Of a stretch of DNA of 64,000 nucleotides, positions 39,311 to 47,019 are shown in pieces. The first letter of the stretch is position 1, and every line of letters begins with the position of its first letter. Made by a program: the position numbers and the translations under genes. The stretch is from an uncultured Selenomonadaceae bacterium (GTDB lineage: Bacteria > Bacillota > Negativicutes > Selenomonadales > Selenomonadaceae): the NCBI GenBank assembly GCA_905234235.1, contig CAJOHN010000002.1:62001-126000 (forward strand), in the 5' to 3' direction. Under the pieces are notes generated by a model. It did no database searches and was not told the origin of the DNA. It saw nothing but the letters and a program-made list of their open reading frames with translations.

Positions 39311-40375
39311 TCAAAGTCGATTCATTTCTTTAATCAAATCGTCTGTCAAGTCGCGGGCGTTTTTACCGGAGAAAATTACAGCTCCGACGCGTTCGGGCGG
39401 CTTGAGTTCCAAATTCCAATCGATACGGTGCAACGAAAATTTTTCTTCGATAGGACTGCGCTTAACGAAAACCATATCCAGCCGATTAACCGCCGCCAAC
39501 ATCGTCGCCTTATCGACAATCGAATCAAAAATTTTTTTCTCCAACGCGGCGCGTTCCCTGCTGACTTCGTTAAGTTCGCTCAAAAGTTCCTGCCGCCGAA
39601 TTTGTCTATCTTCCATTTCTCGCAGGGCGTCTTCCATAAGTTTTTTATTGCGCTCGGTAACGTCCGATTCTTTTTTATGCGCTTGCTCCTCGACGATTTG
39701 GCGAAGACGTTCAGCCTCCGCTTTTAATCGTTCCGCGTCCTTAGCGACGGATTCATCGGCATAAGTTTTAATTTCAGCCATCCACTTATCCAACAATTCT
39801 TTTTGCACGCGGTTACGTTCAAACTCGACCTCGTCAAGCCGTTTCAAAAGTTCGTCAATCTGTTCCTGCGTCAACTGCAAATTATCGGCATTCTGAAGTT
39901 TCAGCTGAATGTTCAAATTTTCGTTGAGGTATTCGCCGGTGATTTTATCGCGCTCTTCAAGATAACGCGGCTCGGATTTTTGGCGATACTCTTCCGCCGC
40001 CAATTTTTTACGGCTTTCCAACTCCGCGAGCTGACTTACAACTATCTGCGCATTTTTTTGCCAAGCCGCCTCGTCGAAAACTTCTGTATTAGTTTCGGGC
40101 GGCGGGATTTTAGGAAGTTCTACGGTTTTCATAGCCTCGTTTAGTTCAAGGCGCAAACGAAGTTCCGTTGAACGAAGATAATCCAATTCTTCCCCGTCGG
40201 GATGAGCCGCTTGAATTTTTTCTATGTCGATTATGCCGACGCCGCGTTTTTGGACAGGTTGCTCGATTTTTTTTTCTTCGACGGGTTCGGCGGGTACTTT
40301 GGACGTTTCATAGAAATACAGTCCGCCGCCGAGTAGAGCAAACATCGCCGCTATCGCCAACGCCCAATAATTCAT
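39311..40375 (-). CDS. Long coiled-coil OmpH-like membrane-anchored protein
   Basis: A 354-aa protein with an N-terminal membrane anchor (LAIAAMFALLGGGLYFY) and no clear cleavage site. The segment RGVGIIDIEKIQAAHPDGEEL is the Skp-type start. From about residue 100 to 290 the sequence is charged coiled coil. The closing segment (DKATMLAAVNRLDMVFVKRSP followed by VGAVIFSGKNARDLTDDLIKEMNRL) again resembles the end of Skp proteins. It therefore looks like an Skp-like protein with greatly extended tentacles. It is flanked by two normal OmpH genes. Role inferred as periplasmic chaperone or envelope spacer. Confidence 0.65.
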   Translation of the reverse strand: MNYWALAIAAMFALLGGGLYFYETSKVPAEPVEEKKIEQPVQKRGVGIIDIEKIQAAHPDGEELDYLRSTELRLRLELNEAMKTVELPKIPPPETNTEVFDEAAWQKNAQIVVSQLAELESRKKLAAEEYRQKSEPRYLEERDKITGEYLNENLNIQLKLQNADNLQLTQEQIDELLKRLDEVEFERNRVQKELLDKWMAEIKTYADESVAKDAERLKAEAERLRQIVEEQAHKKESDVTERNKKLMEDALREMEDRQIRRQELLSELNEVSRERAALEKKIFDSIVDKATMLAAVNRLDMVFVKRSPIEEKFSLHRIDWNLELKPPERVGAVIFSGKNARDLTDDLIKEMNRL

Positions 40376-40400
40376 CGTCGCCCGCCTCCTAACAAAAAAA

Positions 40401-40456
40401 GGGATTTGGAACTATTCCCTATTCCCTAGTCCCTAGTCCCTAGTCCCTAGTCCCTG
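40401..40456 (-). repeat. Heptad tandem array (GGGACTA)n with G-quadruplex potential
   Basis: Six heptad units (TCCCTAT once, TCCCTAG four times, then a partial unit) occupy 40416-40456. On the transcribed minus strand this gives GGG every seven bases, an ideal three-tetrad G-quadruplex pattern with four-base loops. It is followed by a small GGGA...TCCC hairpin and seven T near 40394-40405. The array lies between the ompH gene and the 354-aa gene, so it would be in their shared mRNA. Confidence 0.75.
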
Positions 40457-40459
40457 AAA

Positions 40460-40927
40460 TCATTTCTTGCCGAGCTCCGCGATAACTTCCTGAGTTATGT
40501 CTTGCCCGCCGTAGATGACTGCCGCCTTGTCGATAACAACCGCCATGCCGCGCTTATCTGCAACTTTTTTAATCGCGCCCTCGACGGCTTGTCTTATCGG
40601 CTCCAATAATTCCTGTTGTTTCTGCGCGAGCCGTTGCTGGCACTGCATATAGTAATCAGCTTTCTCTTGGTCGTTCATGCCCGCCGATTTTTCGTCGAAT
40701 TCTTTTTTAATGTCGCTGACTGCGGTTTCCATTTGCGTTTGAAGATTTTTAACGTCGGGGTGTTCCGCCATCGCTTGCTGATAATCTATGACGCCAACGC
40801 TTGACGAACTCGCCGCCGAAGCAATATTCCCCGTCTGCGTCAACGCGAGCGCAACTACACTCCCAATAAAAATCACCGCAATCAAAATGCTGACGAGCCG
40901 GATTTGTTTCTTCTCTAATTTTATCAT
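40460..40927 (-). CDS. OmpH/Skp-family periplasmic chaperone
   Basis: A 155-aa protein with a membrane-type signal (LVSILIAVIFIGSVVALAL) and Skp body. VGVIDYQQAMAEHPDVKNLQ opens the mature fold, coiled-coil helices follow, and GMAVVIDKAAVIYGGQDITQEVI closes it. It probably escorts unfolded outer-membrane proteins. It is the first gene of the minus-strand group leading to lpxD. BamA, often adjacent in didermic bacteria, is not in the window. Confidence 0.9.
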   Translation of the reverse strand: MIKLEKKQIRLVSILIAVIFIGSVVALALTQTGNIASAASSSSVGVIDYQQAMAEHPDVKNLQTQMETAVSDIKKEFDEKSAGMNDQEKADYYMQCQQRLAQKQQELLEPIRQAVEGAIKKVADKRGMAVVIDKAAVIYGGQDITQEVIAELGKK

Positions 40928-40971
40928 TCCACATACTCTCCTTAACTTGATAACGCCGCCGATTATATCAG

Positions 40972-40977
40972 AGCCTT
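40972..40977 (-). promoter_or_regulatory. Candidate -10 of the ompH-lpxD operon
   Basis: On the minus strand TATAAT lies about 45 bases before the OmpH start. No good -35 is seen at the right distance, so this is tentative. The rest of the gap to 41119 shows nothing else I can name. Confidence 0.4.
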
Positions 40978-41119
40978 AAGCCCTTTGCAAATTAAAAATT
41001 CCTTTGAGCCGGTGCGCGCGCCCAAACCCTCGCCATAAAAATTGCCCCCTCCGCTGTTCAATTTTACTGCGCCTATCTTACCAGATTAATTTCAGATATT
41101 CAAGCCGCGAAAAAAATTT

Positions 41120-41148
41120 TTGCAGGGCGGCAAGTTTTTTGCTATGAT
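41120..41148 (+). promoter_or_regulatory. Promoter of the M48 peptidase gene
   Basis: TTGCAG (41120-41125) and TATGAT (41143-41148) are 17 bases apart, followed by AAGGAGG at 41164-41170. Confidence 0.65.
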
Positions 41149-41179
41149 AATAAAAATTTTTTCAAGGAGGAAGTTTGCT

Positions 41180-42304
41180 ATGAAGTTCAGGAGATTGAAG
41201 AAAAAAATTTTGGCAATGGCTTCGGCGGCGGCTTTGAGTATATCGTTGACGTTCGGAGCTCCGGTGGCGTCGGCGTCGACGTTTGACCTTGTCACCACAG
41301 GAATATCAATCGCTGTGAGTGCTTCAGAGGCTAAGGCTAAGATTGACGCGCAAATTAAGCACCTCGACGAAACGGAGGAAGGGCGGCAGGAACTTTATCA
41401 GAGCTTCCGCAAAAAATACGGCGTCAGTAACAATGCCGAGTACAACGCCATGCTCGATAAAATTATGGCGAATTTGACGAGGGGCGTCGCGGTGATTGAC
41501 CCGACCATTAACGATAAGCCGTATATTTATTTCGTCTCTAATCAGGATTCAATTAACGCCGCCTGTTCGATGGGGCATGTCATGATGGTCAACGCGGGCA
41601 CTTTTGAAAAAATTACCAACGAAGACGAAATTGCCGCTATCGTCGGGCACGAGATGGGGCACGGGCAAAAAAGTCACGTCGCCAAAGGAAATAAAAAACG
41701 CCTTCAAAAAGCTGTCACTGCAACTGTGGCGAGTACGGCAGTCGGCGCGACCGTCGGCGGCGGAGCTTTAACTTCGATAATTGCGAACATGGCTTTAACT
41801 CATTCAGTCGCGCACGGCGACAGGAAACAAGAATCTGAGGCTGACCTTTTGGGTTTCGACTACATTATCAACACGAATTATAATCCCGGAGCTTGCGCGG
41901 CGATTATGCAGAAATTCGTTGAGCTGGAAGCTAGCAGTAAAAAGCGTTCGAGCTTAGAAAAATTTTTCATTCCGTCAGATCATCCCGATAGTGATAAACG
42001 TCGCGACGCTTACGTCAAGAAACTTTACGAGTACAGCAAGAATCACGTTACCGCTAAGGACGCCGTTATCACCGTAAACAAGAAAACCTTAATAACCGTC
42101 GCGCCTTCCGCCGATATGTCGGGTGCCGAACGTTCGTATTTTATTTTGGGATACTTGGCGGCGGCTTATCATCACGGGCAAGATAAAAATGCGGCGACAG
42201 TTCAAAACGGAACCGTCATGCTTGGGAATCAGCCGATTATAACGCCCGTCGCAGGTGATGATGACGCGCAGACAATCGCCGACAGATTGAACGCCATTAA
42301 GTAA
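41180..42304 (+). CDS. M48-family periplasmic zinc metalloprotease
   Basis: A 374-aa secreted protease. A signal peptide (residues 1-35, ending near PVASAS) precedes the catalytic domain. The zinc motif is VGHEMGHG, and the third ligand glutamate is in QESEADLLGFDYI, as in BepA/LoiP/HtpX relatives. The C-terminal 100 residues are unassigned and may bind substrate. Such enzymes degrade misassembled outer-membrane proteins, fitting nearby OmpH and Lpx genes. ATG at 41180 is chosen for its AAGGAGG; the frame is open from 41120. Confidence 0.88.
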   Translation: MKFRRLKKKILAMASAAALSISLTFGAPVASASTFDLVTTGISIAVSASEAKAKIDAQIKHLDETEEGRQELYQSFRKKYGVSNNAEYNAMLDKIMANLTRGVAVIDPTINDKPYIYFVSNQDSINAACSMGHVMMVNAGTFEKITNEDEIAAIVGHEMGHGQKSHVAKGNKKRLQKAVTATVASTAVGATVGGGALTSIIANMALTHSVAHGDRKQESEADLLGFDYIINTNYNPGACAAIMQKFVELEASSKKRSSLEKFFIPSDHPDSDKRRDAYVKKLYEYSKNHVTAKDAVITVNKKTLITVAPSADMSGAERSYFILGYLAAAYHHGQDKNAATVQNGTVMLGNQPIITPVAGDDDAQTIADRLNAIK

Positions 42305-42344
42305 AAAAAAATTTGTCCTCGCCGCTTTGACGAGGATTTTTTTT
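42303..42344. terminator. Bidirectional terminator between the M48 and RodZ-like genes
   Basis: TCCTCG (42316-42321) and CGAGGA (42331-42336) form a stem with T runs on the 3' side of both strands (eight T on plus, nine on minus). It serves both convergent genes. Confidence 0.85.
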
Positions 42345-43143
42345 ATTGCTTAGTAAAAGTTTTGTCGATGACATCTCCGACGCCACCTTGAACGCCGAGA
42401 CTCTGACCGTTTTGGAAGAATTCAACCGCGCCCGCATTGCCGAGACGGAAGGTTATACTGTTCTTGCCCTCCCACGTGAGAGTTTGCCCGCCTTCGATGA
42501 GCCCTTCTTGAACAACTACGCCGTCAACATTTACCTCCGTCCAACAACGATCGTTGAAACGCGCTTGAATCGCTACGCCGTCGGTATTGGGCGCGGGATT
42601 CGCATTGGCAACGGGCGTCGGATTATCGGCAGGAGTCGGTTCGACAGGTTGAGTTTGTTCCGTCGGAGGATTAACTTTGGCAACGTCTCCCTCCGAATCG
42701 GATAGCCAAGACCATAAGCCGCCCGCGATTGCCGCGATTAAAACGACTGCCGCGATGATTAACTTACTCGACGAGCCGCTATTATCATCTTGAATCGAAT
42801 ATCCGAGAGATTTTTTTTCGGGCTTAACGGGCTTAGGTTCGGGCGTTTTTTCCTGAGCGGGAGGATTATCAGCCGCAACTTCTGCCGCCTTAGCCGCGTC
42901 CTCCTCCGCCGCAAGTTCAGCCAAATCGTTTGCAAATTCTTTGGTGACTGCGTCGGCGTCCATGCCCAGAAATTTAGCGTAATTCTTGATGAAACCTTTG
43001 GTGTAAATCGTGCCCGGCAATTTGTCGTACTCGCCGGCTTCGATAGCCTCTATGTAAAGAGCGCGGATGCTTGTGCCCTCTTCAATGTCGCTGACTGTTA
43101 AATTTTGTCGCTCGCGCTCTTGGCGAAGCGTATAGCCTACCAT
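42343..43143 (-). CDS. RodZ-like helix-turn-helix membrane protein
   Basis: A 266-aa protein. A Cro/Xre-type HTH (LRQERERQNLTVSDIEEGTSIRALYIEAIE) forms residues 1-75, then a Pro/Ala/Glu linker, one transmembrane helix (LIIAAVVLIAAIAGGLWSWL) and a periplasmic DUF4115-type beta domain (IQARFNDRCWTEVNVDG). This architecture is RodZ, which anchors MreB and sets rod shape. It is shorter than E. coli RodZ. ATG at 43143 has GGAG nine bases upstream; an ATG at 43152 overlaps the ribosome site. Confidence 0.85.
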   Translation of the reverse strand: MVGYTLRQERERQNLTVSDIEEGTSIRALYIEAIEAGEYDKLPGTIYTKGFIKNYAKFLGMDADAVTKEFANDLAELAAEEDAAKAAEVAADNPPAQEKTPEPKPVKPEKKSLGYSIQDDNSGSSSKLIIAAVVLIAAIAGGLWSWLSDSEGDVAKVNPPTEQTQPVEPTPADNPTPVANANPAPNTDGVAIQARFNDRCWTEVNVDGVVVQEGLIEGGQTLTWEGKNSITFRLGNAGAVEFFQNGQSLGVQGGVGDVIDKTFTKQ

Positions 43144-43185
43144 GCTAAACATCTCCTTTCTGGGCGCATTATAAACGACAGAATT

Positions 43186-44535
43186 TTAAAATACAAGAGC
43201 TGATTTTCCCGTCAATCGATTGGCGCAGGCTTTGAATTCCGCGCAGATTTTTTCCTCGTCCAAAGTTTTCAACTCGCGATTTTGCATTAAAATTTTCCCG
43301 TCGACAATCACAGTATCGACCGCCGAAGAATTCGCCGAATAAACCAGTAAAGACGCGGGATTGTAATTTGGTTGCCACTCGACGCCGCTCATATCCCATA
43401 AAACTATATCGGCTTTCATTCCGACTTCCAATTTCCCGACGTTCTTTAATCCCAAAGCCTCCGCGCCGAACTCCGTTGCCATTTGAATTGCCTGCGTGGC
43501 GGGCACTGCCAACGGGTCAAGCGTGTCAACTTTCGCAAGCAACGCCGCCAATCGAATTTCTTCCAACATGTCGAGATTATTATTCGACGACGCGCCGTCC
43601 GTGCCGAGTGCGACTGTAATTTTTTCGTCCAGCAATTTTTTTACGGGCGCGATTCCGCTTGCGAGTTTCATATTGGAGCCGGGATTGTGCGCGATGCGAA
43701 TTTTCTTTGCTTTGATAATTTCAATCTCCGCGTCGCTGAGGTGTACGCAATGCGCCGCCAAAGTTCCCGTGTCGAAAATCCCCGTCTCGTTTACGACTTC
43801 AAAAGGACGTTTGCCGTAAGTTTTTATGCTGTCTTCGATTTCGGTTTTGGTTTCGTTCATGTGAATGTGAATTTCCGCGCCGAGCTTTTGAGCCTCCGCC
43901 GCAACTTTTTTAAGATAATCAGGCGGGCAAGTGTAAATCGCGTGCGGCCCGAACATGATTGTAACTCTGCCGTCTGCCGCGCCGTGACAATTTTTATACA
44001 GTTCGACGTTATCGGCTAATTTTTCGTCGCCGTCGAAAATCCCGATAAGCCCGCGACATAAACTCCCGCGCAGTCCAGATTCGTCAACGACTTTAGCGAC
44101 TTCCTCCATGCAAGGTCCGTACATATCGGCGAAAGCAGTCGTCCCGCTTTTAATCATTTCGACAGCCGCCAACGCCGCGCCCCAATAAATATCTTTGCGT
44201 TTCATCTTCGCTTCGATTGGCCAAATATCTTTCTGCAACCAATCCATGAGCGATTTATCATCGGAATAACTTCTAAGGAGCGTCATCGAGGCGTGAGTGT
44301 GCGCGTTGACAAGTCCGGGCGTCGCCAAAAATTTCGAGGTTTGAGTACTGGGCGTTATCTCGGAAATTTTATCGCCGCTTACGTGAATGTCCGCCGTCAC
44401 GACCTCGCCCGAAGGTTTAAACATTTTCACGCCGCTAATTACAAAATCATTCATCTTGCCGCCTCCATATGCCAAATTCGGGAACATTATCAAAGCCGCC
44501 GTTCCCGCTATAAATTCTCGCCGTGAAATTTTCAT
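43186..44535 (-). CDS. mtaD: 5-methylthioadenosine/S-adenosylhomocysteine deaminase with a Tat-type signal
   Basis: A 449-aa amidohydrolase. Metal ligands and catalytic residues appear in HTHAS, HIHMNETKTE, HCVHLSD and GTDGASSNN, as in MtaD/SAH deaminases that make S-inosylhomocysteine. Unusually, residues 1-26 read SRREFIAG followed by a hydrophobic stretch and AYG, a textbook twin-arginine signal. The long start at 44535 overlaps the ahcY stop (ATGA) without a strong ribosome site. An internal ATG at 44454 has GGAGG exactly seven bases upstream and would give a signal-less cytoplasmic enzyme. Either dual targeting or export is possible. Neighbour ahcY handles the same substrate. Confidence 0.85.
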   Translation of the reverse strand: MKISRREFIAGTAALIMFPNLAYGGGKMNDFVISGVKMFKPSGEVVTADIHVSGDKISEITPSTQTSKFLATPGLVNAHTHASMTLLRSYSDDKSLMDWLQKDIWPIEAKMKRKDIYWGAALAAVEMIKSGTTAFADMYGPCMEEVAKVVDESGLRGSLCRGLIGIFDGDEKLADNVELYKNCHGAADGRVTIMFGPHAIYTCPPDYLKKVAAEAQKLGAEIHIHMNETKTEIEDSIKTYGKRPFEVVNETGIFDTGTLAAHCVHLSDAEIEIIKAKKIRIAHNPGSNMKLASGIAPVKKLLDEKITVALGTDGASSNNNLDMLEEIRLAALLAKVDTLDPLAVPATQAIQMATEFGAEALGLKNVGKLEVGMKADIVLWDMSGVEWQPNYNPASLLVYSANSSAVDTVIVDGKILMQNRELKTLDEEKICAEFKACANRLTGKSALVF

Positions 44536-45770
44536 AATCCGAGATACTCGCGTTGTGCTTCGGTGAGCGTGTCGATTTGAACGCCGATTGAATCCAATTT
44601 TATCTCCGCGATTTTGGAATTGATTTCTTCGGGCATGAGATAAACTTTTTTGTCAAGCTTGCTGTGATTGTGGAGAATGTGCGCCGCGCTGAAAAATTGG
44701 ACTGCGAAACTCAAATCCATGATTTCTGCGGGGTGACCGTCGCCGCTGGCGAGATTTACGAGCCGACCTTCCGCCAAAAGATAAATTTTCCGACCGTCGC
44801 GCTGTAAAAATTCTTCAACATTGTTTCTGACGACTTTTCTGCTGACGGATTGTGCCTCAAGCTGCGGAATATTAATTTCAACGTCGAAATGCCCCGCATT
44901 AGCCAACATTGCGCCGTTTTTCATCAAAGGATAGTGTTCGCCCGTGATAACGTCCTTGTCGCCCGTCAAAGTCAGGAAAATATCGCCGATTTTAGCGGCT
45001 TCGGACATCGGCATAACGCGGAACCCGTCAAAAACAGCCTCAATCGCTTTAATCGGGTCAACTTCAGTGATAATTACGTTCGCGCCGAGACCTTTAGCCC
45101 GCATCGCGCCGCCTTTGCCGCACCAACCGTAGCCCGCGATAACGACCGTCTTACCCGCGATAACTAAATTTGTCGTGCGCATGATTCCGTCCCACGTCGA
45201 TTGCCCCGTGCCGTAGCGATTGTCGAATAAAAATTTGCAATAAGCGTCGTTCGCGGCAATCATCGGGTATTCGAGCTTGTTTTGACGTTCCAAAGCCTTC
45301 AAACGCAGTACACCGGTCGTAGTTTCCTCGGAGCCGCCGATAATTTTTTCCAAAGCGTCGCGTCTTTTCGTGTGCAAAAGTTCCGTGAAGTCTCCGCCGT
45401 CGTCAATGTAAATTTCGGGCGCAAAATCCGCCGCGTGATTCAAAAATTCGTTATATTCGTCTTGAGAGCAACCGTGAGTGGCAAAAACTGTGATTCCGTC
45501 CTCAACGAGAGCCGCCGCAACGTCATCTTGAGTTGAAAGCGGATTTGAACCCGTGATAACGACTTCCGCGCCCGCATTTTTGAAAACTTTCGCCATGTAA
45601 GCCGTCTTCGCCTCAAGGTGCAACGTGATAGAAATTTTTTTGCCCGCGAACGGCTTTGATTGCGAAAATTCTCTGTCGATAGCCGACATCACCGGCATAA
45701 AATTTTTTACCCATTCGATTTTAGCGTGTCCGCTCGGTGCCAACGCCATATCCTTTACGATTGAGTTCAT
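44532..45770 (-). CDS. ahcY: Adenosylhomocysteinase AhcY
   Basis: A 412-aa NAD-dependent hydrolase splitting S-adenosylhomocysteine into homocysteine and adenosine. The NAD-binding loop is VIAGYGWCGKGGAMRAKGLGA, substrate residues include ATHGCSQDEY and NDAYCKFLFDNRYGTGQS, and the C-terminus ends in the conserved Tyr-containing tail. At 412 residues it is of the short bacterial type. It lies just upstream of the SAH deaminase gene with an overlapping stop/start, giving two alternative routes for SAH removal in one transcript. Confidence 0.95.
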   Translation of the reverse strand: MNSIVKDMALAPSGHAKIEWVKNFMPVMSAIDREFSQSKPFAGKKISITLHLEAKTAYMAKVFKNAGAEVVITGSNPLSTQDDVAAALVEDGITVFATHGCSQDEYNEFLNHAADFAPEIYIDDGGDFTELLHTKRRDALEKIIGGSEETTTGVLRLKALERQNKLEYPMIAANDAYCKFLFDNRYGTGQSTWDGIMRTTNLVIAGKTVVIAGYGWCGKGGAMRAKGLGANVIITEVDPIKAIEAVFDGFRVMPMSEAAKIGDIFLTLTGDKDVITGEHYPLMKNGAMLANAGHFDVEINIPQLEAQSVSRKVVRNNVEEFLQRDGRKIYLLAEGRLVNLASGDGHPAEIMDLSFAVQFFSAAHILHNHSKLDKKVYLMPEEINSKIAEIKLDSIGVQIDTLTEAQREYLGL

Positions 45771-45783
45771 TAAAATCTTCCTT

Positions 45784-46935
45784 TCATTTTTGATTAGCTA
45801 AGTCGATAACTCGACATTGATAAGCCCCTTGAACGCGGGGGATTTTTTTTGCGGGCTCGCGGTAAGTTTCCAAAAGCTCGAAAACATATTTCATCACGAC
45901 TTCGACGGGGATTTTTTTCATGCAAGCGAGATTATCATCGCCTGCGCGAGGGCAAATGTGCTTGCCGCAAGGATGACAAGGTTCCGGCGACTTAATTAAA
46001 ATGTCCTTCGCGTCGTAAGGATAAAAACCGGGCACCGGCGACGCGCCAAACATCGTTACAATCGGAATATTCCGCGCAACTCCTACGTGCATTGGTCCGG
46101 AGTCTGTCGTCAGAAACAAAACGCAATTATCCAGAAAGCCTGCGAGTACTGCTAATGAAAATTGCCCCGTGAAAATTTTCAGCCGCGCAGATTTTTTATG
46201 CCGCATTTTCTCTACGCAACCAAGAACAATTTCCTTATCCATCGTCCCGCCGAGAAACGCAACGCCGTAGCCGTGTTCAATCAAAATGTCCGCGCACTCG
46301 GCAAAGTAAGAATCAAGCCAGCGTTTAGTCAGCCAACTCGCGCCGATATTGAACGCCACAACTTTTGTATCTCCGAAATTATCACGAAAAATTTTTTCAG
46401 CCTCGCGCTTGGCGTCGTCAGTTATCCACATTTCCAAACCGTTATCGAAAAATTTTTCAATGCCGCAAGCCTCGCGCAGAACGTCGAAGTGCGAATGGAC
46501 TTGATGTTGAGTGCCCGGCAAATATTCAGTTTTAAATCCGTGTTTGATGTGACGGGCAACCGAAGGATTCGGCAAAACCTTATCAAACAACAACGAGAAT
46601 ATCGGTTTGGAGTAGCCGACAATTTTTTTCGCGCCGCTGAATGCCGCCAAAGCACTTGCGCGTTCGTTGCGATGAAGATTTATCACGAGGTCGAATTTTT
46701 CTGCGCGGAGTTTGAAGATAAACTTCACGAAGCGCAACAAATTATCGTCGACGCCTTTTTTATCGATAAGGATACATTCGTCGAGGTTTTCATTGTATTG
46801 CACGAGGTCGGCGAGTTTTTTATCGGCGAGCAATGCCAAATGCGCCGTCGGGAAATTTTTACGTAAAGCACGCAGGGCGGGCGTCACCAACATCAAATCG
46901 CCTAAGTGCATGAGATTTATTACGAGAATTTTCAT
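45784..46935 (-). CDS. Glycosyltransferase family 9 (heptosyltransferase-like)
   Basis: A 383-aa GT-B enzyme. INLMHLGDLMLVTPALRAL at the start and LTTDSGPMHVGVARNIP near residue 275 are the GT9 motifs. The late cysteine/histidine cluster (PCHPCGKHICPRAGDDNLACM) parallels that of the other GT9 in this window. It probably adds a heptose or related sugar to the LPS core. It is placed 13 bases before ahcY in the same direction. Confidence 0.85.
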   Translation of the reverse strand: MKILVINLMHLGDLMLVTPALRALRKNFPTAHLALLADKKLADLVQYNENLDECILIDKKGVDDNLLRFVKFIFKLRAEKFDLVINLHRNERASALAAFSGAKKIVGYSKPIFSLLFDKVLPNPSVARHIKHGFKTEYLPGTQHQVHSHFDVLREACGIEKFFDNGLEMWITDDAKREAEKIFRDNFGDTKVVAFNIGASWLTKRWLDSYFAECADILIEHGYGVAFLGGTMDKEIVLGCVEKMRHKKSARLKIFTGQFSLAVLAGFLDNCVLFLTTDSGPMHVGVARNIPIVTMFGASPVPGFYPYDAKDILIKSPEPCHPCGKHICPRAGDDNLACMKKIPVEVVMKYVFELLETYREPAKKIPRVQGAYQCRVIDLANQK

Positions 46936-46971
46936 AAGAAAAATTTAGCACGAACGCAACTAAAAATCAAT

Positions 46972-46999
46972 AAAAAAATTCCCCGCCGTTTAGCAGGGA
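46972..46999 (-). terminator. Terminator of clpB
   Basis: On the minus strand TCCCTGC and GCGGGGA form a seven-pair stem (one G-T pair), followed by A and seven T. A CTGCGCGG octamer lies just upstream at 47010. Confidence 0.8.
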
Positions 47000-47019
47000 A
47001 AAATTTTGTCCGCGCAGAT

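Noticed and set aside
40416..40456. CRISPR array
   Set aside because: The repeat unit is seven bases with no spacers; it is a simple heptad tandem repeat.
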